DNA of 34,527 nucleotides, from the NCBI GenBank assembly GCA_010027485.1, contig RGVC01000002.1:1-34527 (forward strand), written 5' to 3'. The DNA comes from a bacterium (GTDB taxonomy: Bacteria; Patescibacteriota; Saccharimonadia; Saccharimonadales; UBA4665). Below the pieces are notes generated by a model. The model was not told the origin of the DNA and did not search any database. It was given only the letters and a program-made list of their open reading frames with translations. Position 1 is the first letter of the stretch; each line of letters begins with the position of its first letter. This document shows positions 1 through 8,263 of the stretch, in pieces. A program made the position numbers and the translations under genes.

Positions 1-206
1 TTTACTTCATAATAAAGTTTGTTGTTGGTGTTATCGGAAGTGATAATACCAATACTTAATAAGTTGCTGAGTTCCCTGCGCACAGAATTTATTTGCTCGT
101 CTATTTTGCGAGTAATTTCTCTTACGTAATATGAGCGATTAGGATTGCTGTAAAACAGCTGTAAAAGCTTTACACGTGTTTTTGACCCAAAGAGTTGCTC
201 AACCAT
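1..206 (-). CDS. winged-helix/HTH-type transcriptional regulator, C-terminus cut by window edge
   Basis: Minus-strand translation from ATG at 206: MVEQLFGSKTRVKLLQLFYSNPNRSYYVREITRKIDEQINSVRRELSNLLSIGIITSDNTNNKLYYEV..., open to position 1; wHTH-like pattern. Not in the supplied ORF track. Confidence 0.7.
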   Translation of the reverse strand, partial: MVEQLFGSKTRVKLLQLFYSNPNRSYYVREITRKIDEQINSVRRELSNLLSIGIITSDNTNNKLYYEV

Positions 207-242
207 ATATTTATTGTATCAAATAATGGTTCAATACGTATA

Positions 243-1133
243 TTATTTATCCAAAAAAGTTGTAATTAAGTCTACTACGTCTGCCTGATTAACAGGGGTG
301 GTGACCCAGTGAATACTTTTGTTGCGCCTGAACCACGTGCGTTGCTTTTTAGCCAGATATTTAGTGTCTTTTATGATTTCAAATTTGGTTTTTTCTAGGC
401 TTTTTTTACCCAAAAAGAACCCTTCCCATTCTCGATATCCAACAGCCTTCAATCCTTCGCACTGCCAGCCAAATTGCTCAACCAATTGCTCGACTTCGCT
501 TTCCAGTCCTAGCTCAATCATTGCTTCTGTTCGCTCGACAATATTACGGTTCAAAGCTTCACGATCGGTTTTTAGCCCAATAATTAAAGTATTGCTGCGC
601 AGTGGACGCCTTTTGGGTAATTGTCCGTTGGTTTGAATAAATCTTATGAGTCTATTTTTATTGGCTGTATCAATATCCGATACATCAAGTTTGCGCCCCT
701 TGGCAACTGATACTAGATCTTTGATGTTGAGTTTAGATAGCAGTTCCCGCTCTTTCTGGTCTCCAGCGGGCAAAAATTCATAATCATATAAAACAGAATC
801 AACATAAAGACCACTGCCACCAACCATAATTGGCAATTTACCCTTGCTTGCAATATTGGTAATGGCTTTTTGTGCCAAGTGCTTAAACTTAGCGGCCGAG
901 AAGACTTCATCGGGTTTAGCCACGTCTAGCAGATGGTGTTTAATTTGTTTTTGATCTTCTTTACTAGGTTTGGCCGAGCCAACATCTAGCCCGCTCCTAA
1001 TAGTTGAGCTATCGGCACAGATAATCTCACCTTCGAACTTTTTGGCCACTTCCATAGCCAAGGCCGATTTACCACTAGCGGTTTCGCCAACAATGACCAC
1101 CATTTTCGGTGATTTAGAAGTGTTATTGGACAT
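243..1133 (-). CDS. miaA: tRNA dimethylallyltransferase
   Basis: P-loop VGETASGKSALA, DSSTIRSGLDVGSAKPS, VGGSGLYVDSVLYDYEF, KAVGYREWEGFF motifs of MiaA. Confidence 0.95.
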   Translation of the reverse strand: MSNNTSKSPKMVVIVGETASGKSALAMEVAKKFEGEIICADSSTIRSGLDVGSAKPSKEDQKQIKHHLLDVAKPDEVFSAAKFKHLAQKAITNIASKGKLPIMVGGSGLYVDSVLYDYEFLPAGDQKERELLSKLNIKDLVSVAKGRKLDVSDIDTANKNRLIRFIQTNGQLPKRRPLRSNTLIIGLKTDREALNRNIVERTEAMIELGLESEVEQLVEQFGWQCEGLKAVGYREWEGFFLGKKSLEKTKFEIIKDTKYLAKKQRTWFRRNKSIHWVTTPVNQADVVDLITTFLDK

Positions 1134-1135
1134 AT

Positions 1136-2980
1136 TTATAGGGTTGATTTGCTACTACGCTGGCTGGCCTCTTTGGCCACGGTGCTCAAGAATTCTTCAA
1201 TACTTATTGCTGGCGCTTCTTCTTGGGTAGTTAAGTCCTTGCGAATACGCGGCATTAGCTGGGAAGACTGCATTTCTTTTTCACCTAGAACGACTGTGTA
1301 CGGAACTTTCATAAGCTCTGCTGTGCGGATTTTTTTACCAACAGATTCGTTGGTGTTATCGGCATAAATTCTAAGTCCGAGCTTCTTAGCATCAGCCACA
1401 ATTTTGACAGCAAAATCTAACGTTTCAGCTTCTTGATTAACAGTAATCAGCCTAATCTGCTCAGGCGCAGTCCAGACCGGGAATTTACCAGCGTTATGCT
1501 CTATGTAAACCGACATGAACCGCTCAATAGAACCCAGTAAAGCACAGTGAATCATAACAGGACGATGATTAGTGCCGTCTTCAGCCGTATATTCCAGCTC
1601 GAAACGTTCTGGTTGCACAAAATCAAGCTGAACTGTAGCCACTTGGTGTTCACGGCCGATAGCATCTGTGGCCATGAAATCGATTTTAGGGCCATAGAAG
1701 GCCGCTTCGCCCTGCTCTTCGTAAAAGTCCATGTTGTTATCGATAACGGCATTTTTAAGCTGTTCCTGTGCGGTCTGCCACAATTCTTTGGAGCCCAGGT
1801 ATGCATCAGAATCGTCGCGGTAACTTAACCGAACTTTTAGCTCCATGCCGACAGTTGCATATAACTCTTTAGCAGCCTCAATTAATTGTTTTATTTCTGT
1901 TTCTATTTGATCCTCACGACAAAATACATGGCTATCATCTTGAGTCAGTGCCCGTACTCTGTTAAGACCACCCAGTTCGCCGGTTTTTTCATCACGATAA
2001 TCAGTGGTTGTTTCAAGGTAGCGGACTGGTAAATCACGGTAGGATTTAGGCTGAAAAGCATATATTCGGGTGTGATGTGGGCAGTTCATTGGTTTAAGCA
2101 CTAGCTCGTCACTAGTTTCTTGGCTTTTTACCAAAAACAGCTCGTCGCCAAACTTGTCCCAGTGACCAGATTTTTCGTACAAATCTTTCTTGGTTATGTG
2201 TGGAGTCCAGACTTTTTCAAAGCCTTTATTCTGGCGTAGTTCATTAGCGTATTTTGCTAATTCTTCTCTGATAACAGTGCCTCTAGGCGTAAACATTGGT
2301 AGTCCTGAGCCAACCAATTCAGAGAACAAGAACAGGTCTAGTTCTTGGCCTAGTCGGCGATGATCGCGCTTTTTAGCTTCCTCGAGCATTGCAAGGTGTT
2401 GGCGAACTTCTTTTTCGTTCTCAAAAGCCACTCCATACAATCGTTGCATCTGAGGATTCGTCTCTTTGCCACGCCAATAAGCTCCAGCAACTCTCATAAG
2501 CTTAAATGCCCCTACTTTACCAGTGTTTTCCACGTGCGGCCCACGACATAAATCTCTAAAATCGCCATTGTCGTAGAAAGTTACAGTGTCTACCTGCGAA
2601 TCGCCGCTGGCGATAGTGCCCATTTCGTCTTTGTTGAGGTCTTTAGCTACAGTCGTACCAGCACGTTTTAGGTCGTTTAGTAGTTCCTCTTTATAGGGCT
2701 GGTTGTTGCTTTTGGCCCACTCAATTGCTTCATCGATACCCATTTCTACTCTGTTAATGGGCTGATTTTCGCCAATTATTTTCTGCATCTCGGCTTCAAT
2801 TTTAGCGAAATCTTCTTCTGAAATCTTGGTCTCACCAAGATCAATATCATAATAAAAGCCGTTTTCAACTGCTGGCCCCACGCCAAATTTGGCCTCTGGC
2901 CAGAGTCTTTGAACTGCCGAAGCCATTACGTGGGCAGAACTATGACGCATTACTTGTAATTGATTATCTGATTCAGACAT
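1136..2980 (-). CDS. thrS: threonyl-tRNA synthetase lacking the N-terminal TGS domain
   Basis: HSSAHVMASAV, class II motifs, KPMNCPHHTRIY, NRVRALTQDDSHVFC, anticodon-binding domain; starts directly at the editing domain; in-frame TAA immediately upstream of the ATG. Confidence 0.96.
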   Translation of the reverse strand: MSESDNQLQVMRHSSAHVMASAVQRLWPEAKFGVGPAVENGFYYDIDLGETKISEEDFAKIEAEMQKIIGENQPINRVEMGIDEAIEWAKSNNQPYKEELLNDLKRAGTTVAKDLNKDEMGTIASGDSQVDTVTFYDNGDFRDLCRGPHVENTGKVGAFKLMRVAGAYWRGKETNPQMQRLYGVAFENEKEVRQHLAMLEEAKKRDHRRLGQELDLFLFSELVGSGLPMFTPRGTVIREELAKYANELRQNKGFEKVWTPHITKKDLYEKSGHWDKFGDELFLVKSQETSDELVLKPMNCPHHTRIYAFQPKSYRDLPVRYLETTTDYRDEKTGELGGLNRVRALTQDDSHVFCREDQIETEIKQLIEAAKELYATVGMELKVRLSYRDDSDAYLGSKELWQTAQEQLKNAVIDNNMDFYEEQGEAAFYGPKIDFMATDAIGREHQVATVQLDFVQPERFELEYTAEDGTNHRPVMIHCALLGSIERFMSVYIEHNAGKFPVWTAPEQIRLITVNQEAETLDFAVKIVADAKKLGLRIYADNTNESVGKKIRTAELMKVPYTVVLGEKEMQSSQLMPRIRKDLTTQEEAPAISIEEFLSTVAKEASQRSSKSTL

Positions 2981-3009
2981 TTACTTTAACCTGTTACTTA
3001 ACTAATAAA

Positions 3010-3018
3010 ATTATAGCA
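3010..3018 (-). promoter_or_regulatory. extended -10 (TGCTATAAT) of thrS
   Basis: Minus-strand TGCTATAAT about 29 nt upstream of the thrS ATG. Confidence 0.5.
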
Positions 3019-3033
3019 CCTAGACAGAAGTAT

Positions 3034-3075
3034 TAAAAAAGCTTGATGACTCTCGCATTGGTCATCAAGCTTTTT
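3034..3075 (-). terminator. Rho-independent terminator
   Basis: 14-bp inverted repeat AAAAGCTTGATGAC/GTCATCAAGCTTTT with a U-tract on the minus strand. Confidence 0.7.
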
Positions 3076-3218
3076 ATGAAATTTGTTCGAAAAACATTCT
3101 CGACAAAACTTCGCCTCAACAACTATCATAGCAAGGTTAGTATTATAAGGCTAGTATAATTATGGTGTATTAAAAACACCTACTATGGGGAAAACCCTTG
3201 CCTGCCAAAACATATCAC

Positions 3219-3288
3219 AAGCGGTATATTTGATGGCGCCACATTGACGTTGTGGAGGTGATAGGTTCGAATCCTATATCGCCCACCA
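3219..3288 (+). tRNA. tRNA-Val(GAC)-like gene with intact 3' two-thirds; 5' acceptor and D-arm degenerate or missing (possible pseudo-tRNA or att scar)
   Basis: Anticodon arm CCACA-TTGACGT-TGTGG, variable AGGTG, T arm ATAGG-TTCGAAT-CCTAT, acceptor 3' strand ATCGCCC-A-CCA; the complementary GGGCGAT was not found upstream to about 2990. Confidence 0.55.
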
Positions 3289-3318
3289 ATTAGAGCCCCT
3301 TTTTTAGGGGCTCTAATT
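3288..3318 (+). terminator. strong hairpin immediately after the tRNA-like CCA
   Basis: 13-bp stem AATTAGAGCCCCT-TTTTT-AGGGGCTCTAATT. Confidence 0.65.
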
Positions 3319-3342
3319 ATTTAATTCAGGCTTTTAGTGAAT

Positions 3343-4554
3343 TCAATACTCTATATTGTATTTATAGAAGGCATCAAGCGCTTGCTCAACCTCATAGGCG
3401 TCTTTGGCATCACCGTGATAAGCGTTAAATAGTACTGCAAAATGCTTATTGTAGCCCCTTTTGAACTCAGCGTGCAGTCGTTCCATAGAACTTACCTGTG
3501 TAGCGTAAAATGAGCTGACAGATACAGAGTGGCTATCATGTTTAATATCGGGATTGCCCTGCGCTAATTGACTGAGGTATTCTGTCATTCCCTCATTGGC
3601 ATCTGTACCGTGCCCATTCGCGCAAAGCCCTATTCTCCAACTATTTCCTCTGTAGCCATCATCTGTGTCGCTCTGAGCCGATATTGCATGATGTAGCTCG
3701 TGAACTACTACTTTTCTGGCTATTTCTTCCTCTTGCAGTGAAGGGTCATTAACTGTGCCATTGAAAAGAACCTGAATTCGCAATGTACCGTCTGAATAAT
3801 CGCCTACGGCTTTGTTTCTATCACCTGATGTTATCAGATTATTTAGATGATCAAAGCTACCGAAGGTAGTATGTTGCATCTGTTTTTGAATGCGTTCAAG
3901 CATAGCGTCACTTAATCCTGTTTGACTAGCTAAATCTAGAGTTTTGGCATAAACTAGGCACTTCGATTGATTGAGCATACTGCCATATAGCCCGTTTTGA
4001 TATTTTTCTCCGAGTAAAGAACGGTGTGCTAAATAGCTAGCAACCTCGATAGTTAAACTTTTATCTTCGTTTTTTGTTATATCTTTTAAAAGTCGATCCT
4101 TATCAAGATTAGACCAAGTATTTATAGTGTCTAAATCGAAGCCGTAATTATTTTGTATGACCTGATCAAACCTTTTAGCCCATTCTAGCCCACCATTAAT
4201 GAATCCTCGCATATTCATAAAAAAATTATTACCAACAGGCTGATCCAAATTTCCTTCCTCCACTCGAGAGTGCAGGCGTTTTACTGGAGCAGTAAAAATC
4301 TGGGGGTACTCATCGTAAACTTGCTGTAAAACCCCCTTTTTATAGGCCTCCAATATAACCGCCCTTTGGCCGGTGTCCATTTTGCCAACATCACGTAAAG
4401 GCGTGCGACCTTCTTCAAAGTCTTTTGTAATTTTATCAAGATCACAAGGGCGCACTAAAGTATCGGCAAGCTTCCGAGTATCTGTTTTATCTTGCTCATA
4501 ATGTCCTTGAATAACGGACTCATGAACGTCACTGGTACTAGTAAATTTTTCCAT
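3343..4554 (-). CDS. putative gluzincin-like zinc metallopeptidase (HExxH ... E), orphan
   Basis: VVHELHHAIS motif followed by ANEGMTEYLSQL; ATG (MEKFTSTSD) at 4554 preferred over the track's TTG at 4590; no signal peptide visible. Confidence 0.65.
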   Translation of the reverse strand: MEKFTSTSDVHESVIQGHYEQDKTDTRKLADTLVRPCDLDKITKDFEEGRTPLRDVGKMDTGQRAVILEAYKKGVLQQVYDEYPQIFTAPVKRLHSRVEEGNLDQPVGNNFFMNMRGFINGGLEWAKRFDQVIQNNYGFDLDTINTWSNLDKDRLLKDITKNEDKSLTIEVASYLAHRSLLGEKYQNGLYGSMLNQSKCLVYAKTLDLASQTGLSDAMLERIQKQMQHTTFGSFDHLNNLITSGDRNKAVGDYSDGTLRIQVLFNGTVNDPSLQEEEIARKVVVHELHHAISAQSDTDDGYRGNSWRIGLCANGHGTDANEGMTEYLSQLAQGNPDIKHDSHSVSVSSFYATQVSSMERLHAEFKRGYNKHFAVLFNAYHGDAKDAYEVEQALDAFYKYNIEY

Positions 4555-4699
4555 AAAGAGTATTATGCCACAAGAAGTATTGTTTTGCAAGTTTCAGCAC
4601 CCCCTTATATGCCCCTGGTAATAGGCTCAAATACCATGATTTAACTATAATTTAATAAATCCGCCCCTGTTATAAGCATTAGCATAAATGGGCAAAGTA

Positions 4700-4728
4700 T
4701 TGACTAGTATGTTTTTTATTGATACTCT
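4700..4728 (+). promoter_or_regulatory. sigma70-like promoter TTGACT-N17-TACTCT
   Basis: Correctly spaced hexamers upstream of a non-coding stretch that ends in a terminator. Confidence 0.4.
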
Positions 4729-4734
4729 TGTTCA

Positions 4735-4926
4735 GTTAAACAGGGACTTTAAATATCAAGAAAAGTAGCGCGCTTGATGCTTTTACTTTGTTCTATGAGG
4801 AGCTAATCGCTTCGAAACCGAGCAATCGTATTCGCAGATTTCGCACTCCATCTACTGTTAAGTAATTCATACTTACGGTAAGAGCTCTAACCCCTTACAG
4901 ATCTGATCTGTAGGGGGTTTTTGTGT
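4735..4926 (+). ncRNA. candidate small non-coding RNA of unknown class
   Basis: Promoter upstream, no convincing ORF, several short hairpins (ATCAAG...CTTGAT, TAAGTA-ATTCA-TACTTA), strong terminator at the 3' end. Confidence 0.35.
4891..4926 (+). terminator. Rho-independent terminator
   Basis: 12-bp stem CCCCTTACAGAT-CTG-ATCTGTAGGGGG followed by a T-run. Confidence 0.85.
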
Positions 4927-4985
4927 TAAATGCCCACTTCTCCACCACTTTTGAGTAGTTATCCACTAGCGTTTTTTATAGCGGT

Positions 4986-5003
4986 ATGACAATATGTAGT
5001 CAT
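4986..5003. promoter_or_regulatory. NrdR-box-like palindrome overlapping the nrdR start codon
   Basis: ATGACAATATGTAGTCAT; core ACAATATGTAGT agrees with NrdR-box core ACWATATATWGT at 11 of 12 positions. Confidence 0.5.
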
Positions 5004-5403
5004 GGTTTGTATACAATGTGGTCAAAATACTCAAGTTTTCAACTCTCGTCCTCAAAAAAGGTTTAATAAGATTTGGCGACGGCGTCGGTGCACTGCCTGT
5101 AAGTCTGTATTTACCACTGTTGAGAGCGCCCTTTATGATGAATTGTGGCTAATTGAAACGCATAATAAGCGATTAAAGCCCTTTTCGCGGGACAAATTGT
5201 TCTTAAGTATACATTCTAGCCTTGGACACAGAAAAACTGCTACAGCCGATGCTGGAGCCTTGTGCGACACGATTATTAAGAAGCTTGTGCCCCATGTAAG
5301 TGGCGGAAAGCTGAAATCAAGCGATATTATCAAGTCAACAGAGGTGGCGCTGAATAGGTTTGATAAGCTTGCTAGCGCCCACTACCGTGCTCACCACAGT
5401 TAA
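5002..5403 (+). CDS. nrdR: transcriptional repressor NrdR
   Basis: N-terminal Zn ribbon CIQC...CTAC with RRRRC, followed by an ATP-cone domain. Confidence 0.9.
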   Translation: MVCIQCGQNTQVFNSRPQKRFNKIWRRRRCTACKSVFTTVESALYDELWLIETHNKRLKPFSRDKLFLSIHSSLGHRKTATADAGALCDTIIKKLVPHVSGGKLKSSDIIKSTEVALNRFDKLASAHYRAHHS

Positions 5404-7035
5404 CTAAGAGTTAGGGTCGGCGTTGGTAGAGATAGTTTTGCCAGTAGAATCCTTGACGGCCTTCTCTGTTACATCGAACTTGGACAGGTAGCGCTTGAAC
5501 ATTAATCTAGTTTGAGAGTTAAATGCCGCTAGAGATCCGTAAGCCAAACTGGTGATTGGCAGGAATATCCATTGAGTCACCATAAATATGGAGCGGTGTC
5601 GCCTGTAGCGCTCAGGTCGTGGTGGTAATGTAATCAAGCAGACAAAAACAGATACCAATAGGCCGATGATGCCAATTCTCTGCACCTGACTAACAATCAA
5701 CGGCAATTCGTTGGCAGCGATATTTTGCGGATGTAACAGTGGTGGTATGAAAGCAGCGAAATAGATGATAATTGTGCCTGTTGCCCAGCTGACATGCCCT
5801 TCTATGGTTCTAAGTAACTTCGACCAAACGTCAAATTTGGAAGCGTTATTTTTTTTGAACAAGCCTTTGTCGGCAATATAGGCGATATCCGAAGCGCCAT
5901 AAGTCCAACGCCTGAGCTGTACGAACTGAGCTTTCATGGTTCGCCAGTAGCCATCAGCCAGCACGGCGTCCTGATAAATTGGCACACTCAATGGGTAAAC
6001 CCGGTAATCTCCATCGAAATGGAAGTAACTGCGCCAAAAATGATGACCGTCTTCTACGATAGTGCGAACCGACCAGAAGTTCATGTCAATCAGAGCCTGC
6101 ATGGGTTGAGCATGGGCTGAAAAGTTGCGCGACAAATGTTGACGGCGGGTGCCGACAATATAAAACAGGTTGTTGCCGGTGGCAATCACCCTCATAAGTG
6201 TTGGTGCATCCCAAATATTATTAGTAAACATTGGCAGTGGTTGATAAGAGGCTTTTTGCTGATCGGGAACTACACTATACAAATAGCTAAGCGCTCCAAA
6301 ATAGCGCTGGTCGGGGCGATTATCGGCATCTAATGTGGTTACTAGCACCCGGCGGGGGTCGATTTTGGCCTTTTCTAAATATTTCTGCAAAGCCTGACCG
6401 GCGCGAGTCACATTACCACCCTTGCCAATAACTTCTCCTGCGATATTTGGCGGGTGCTTAACGGCCATGGCGTGCTTAAAATTCTTGCCATATAGCTTAA
6501 TTAACTGATTAACGCGATCTTCTGTGTCCTTGCCCGCTCGTCCTTCGTAGGCAATCACTAGCATAATTTTTTTGGGGTCATAATCGGCATGCAACACCGC
6601 TTGAATAGTTGGTTCAAGCACCTCACGACTCTCGTTTACAGTGGCAATAATCACGGCATGCAAAATTTTGCTAGGCGCAATTGGATCTTTACGAACAGCC
6701 AATCTTTTGAGATTTTTTAGGTGCCATTTTGGTCTTTTATGGCCACCTGGCAAAACTTTCTCGGCCTCAATTTCATCGCACAGAGCATTCCAGTCCAGTG
6801 ATTTTTGGTGCTTCATTTCCTGATAACCTTCTAGGGCCCGAATAGAATAAGCAACAGAGCGGACAAAGAAAATTAACAGATACGCTAGAATGAAAAATAC
6901 CGCCAAAGTGGCGTTAATTACAGATAAAACTACTGGTAAAAGCACTAGTGTCCAGCTGAGAGCTCCGGGCAGAATCTCGAAAAAACGATAATGACCGTGG
7001 CGATCTTTTTCGTAAGGAATTTCTAAATCAGTCAT
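5404..7035 (-). CDS. membrane glycosyltransferase family 2 (processive-type motifs)
   Basis: LDADNRP, TIVEDGHHFW, QLRRW motifs and flanking TM segments. Confidence 0.85.
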   Translation of the reverse strand: MTDLEIPYEKDRHGHYRFFEILPGALSWTLVLLPVVLSVINATLAVFFILAYLLIFFVRSVAYSIRALEGYQEMKHQKSLDWNALCDEIEAEKVLPGGHKRPKWHLKNLKRLAVRKDPIAPSKILHAVIIATVNESREVLEPTIQAVLHADYDPKKIMLVIAYEGRAGKDTEDRVNQLIKLYGKNFKHAMAVKHPPNIAGEVIGKGGNVTRAGQALQKYLEKAKIDPRRVLVTTLDADNRPDQRYFGALSYLYSVVPDQQKASYQPLPMFTNNIWDAPTLMRVIATGNNLFYIVGTRRQHLSRNFSAHAQPMQALIDMNFWSVRTIVEDGHHFWRSYFHFDGDYRVYPLSVPIYQDAVLADGYWRTMKAQFVQLRRWTYGASDIAYIADKGLFKKNNASKFDVWSKLLRTIEGHVSWATGTIIIYFAAFIPPLLHPQNIAANELPLIVSQVQRIGIIGLLVSVFVCLITLPPRPERYRRHRSIFMVTQWIFLPITSLAYGSLAAFNSQTRLMFKRYLSKFDVTEKAVKDSTGKTISTNADPNS

Positions 7036-7036
7036 T

Positions 7037-7405
7037 TTATCGTAGTGCCAATAAAGAGTTACTTACGATAATTGCCAAAGACAGTAGCAACAACCCAAGA
7101 CTCAATATAGTAATGGTCAGTTCGCGACTGATAGTGTAAACCCTGTAACTAAGTACAGCGTTGGCCACCAAAACAACCGCAAAAAAGACCACGAAACTAA
7201 CGATATCTAATGCCACCCCCGTTTTAAAAGCGTTAACCCCTAAGTTTGCGCGGTACTGCACTATATACCCCGTGCCATGACTGGTACTCATGCGCAAAAT
7301 TGTTGCAATACTACCAGCTACTGCCAAAAAAGCGTTAAGGCTCAGTAGTAAAAGCACGAAATGATCATGAAAATATTTTTTTTGTTCTGAAATTTTCTCT
7401 GCCAT
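7037..7405 (-). CDS. small multi-TM membrane protein next to the glycosyltransferase
   Basis: About 3 hydrophobic segments; TGGTACAAT extended -10 upstream. Confidence 0.6.
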   Translation of the reverse strand: MAEKISEQKKYFHDHFVLLLLSLNAFLAVAGSIATILRMSTSHGTGYIVQYRANLGVNAFKTGVALDIVSFVVFFAVVLVANAVLSYRVYTISRELTITILSLGLLLLSLAIIVSNSLLALR

Positions 7406-7484
7406 AAATCAATCTATATTGTACCACTTTTGAACAATGAATAAATTATTTAATTGCTACTAGTACATCTGTTCTATAAAATTT

Positions 7485-7560
7485 TGGAGCCACCTGCCGG
7501 GATCGAACCGGCGACCTATGCGTTACGAGTGCATTGCTCTACCAGCTGAGCTAAGGTGGC
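7485..7560 (-). tRNA. tRNA-Thr(CGT)
   Basis: Full cloverleaf GCCACCTTAGCTCAGCTGGTAGAGC...CTCGTAA...GCCGGTTCGATCCCGGCAGGTGGCTCCA. Confidence 0.95.
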
Positions 7561-7655
7561 AAAACTAAGGTTCAGTCTATTATATCAAGACGCTACTACA
7601 CTTTGCCTGTTGCAAATTGTGCTAAAAATTGATATCATTACCCCTGTATTTTTTT

Positions 7656-7731
7656 GGGCTCGTAGTGAAGTGGTTATCACGCCTCCCTGTCACGGAGGAG
7701 ATCGCCGGTTCAAATCCGGTCGGGCCCGCCA
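7656..7731 (+). tRNA. tRNA-Asp(GTC)
   Basis: Cloverleaf GGGCTCG...CTGTCAC...GCCGGTTCAAATCCGGTCGGGCCCGCCA; promoter TTGCAA-N17-TATCAT upstream. Confidence 0.95.
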
Positions 7732-7739
7732 ATAAAAGT

Positions 7740-7764
7740 ACCCCTGCTTGTCAGGGGTGTTTTT
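7740..7764 (+). terminator. Rho-independent terminator after tRNA-Asp
   Basis: ACCCCTG-CTTGT-CAGGGGT then T-run. Confidence 0.8.
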
Positions 7765-7813
7765 ATTAGCATAAGCAATTGACATTTTGGCCTCTGTAAG
7801 TAATCATACAGTA

Positions 7814-8263
7814 ATGGAAAAATTTAATCAGAGCGCTAAATACGAAAACGAAGAACAGCCAATCAGCGAACGTTTTACGGAATTTGTCATTAGCCACATC
7901 GAAGATTATGAAACGCCTAGAGGTCTTGGGGACAAGAAAGAATCAACTTACGTAATCGATAAGTCTAAGCAAGTAATGCCCTTCAGACACCTTGTGTTCT
8001 CTGTTATGAACAACGACGACATCTACATGGAAGATATTGATTCCAGTTTTATTTCATTAGATTTTTATATGGACTACGGCAAAGATGCCAACAAAAATAT
8101 GAGTCTAGTGCTGGTAAGGCCAAATGGAGTTGAAAGTACTGGCGGTTATTTCTTTTTACACAATGACAATGACATTGATATAGATGTGACCGACGGTTTT
8201 GTAGAAGATATTATCGGTTCAGTCGGCGATATTGACCTAAAGCAAGAAGCTAATTCTTTATAG
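7814..8263 (+). CDS. acidic protein of unknown function
   Basis: ORF with ATG at 7814 (MEKFNQSAKYENEEQP...); the track's start at 7787 is TTG. Confidence 0.55.
   Translation: MEKFNQSAKYENEEQPISERFTEFVISHIEDYETPRGLGDKKESTYVIDKSKQVMPFRHLVFSVMNNDDIYMEDIDSSFISLDFYMDYGKDANKNMSLVLVRPNGVESTGGYFFLHNDNDIDIDVTDGFVEDIIGSVGDIDLKQEANSL

Noticed and set aside
319-636. Plus-strand ORFs antisense to miaA, thrS, pilB, pilC, pilM and similar
   Set aside because: They lie opposite clearly conserved genes and have low-complexity, non-protein-like translations; shadow ORFs.
2980-3140. T-box leader of thrS
   Set aside because: No T-box consensus or specifier stem recognised, and the hairpin lies upstream of the likely thrS promoter.
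4959-4967. DnaA box (TTATCCACT) upstream of nrdR
   Set aside because: Single 8/9 match with no cluster or AT-rich unwinding element; expected by chance at this frequency.
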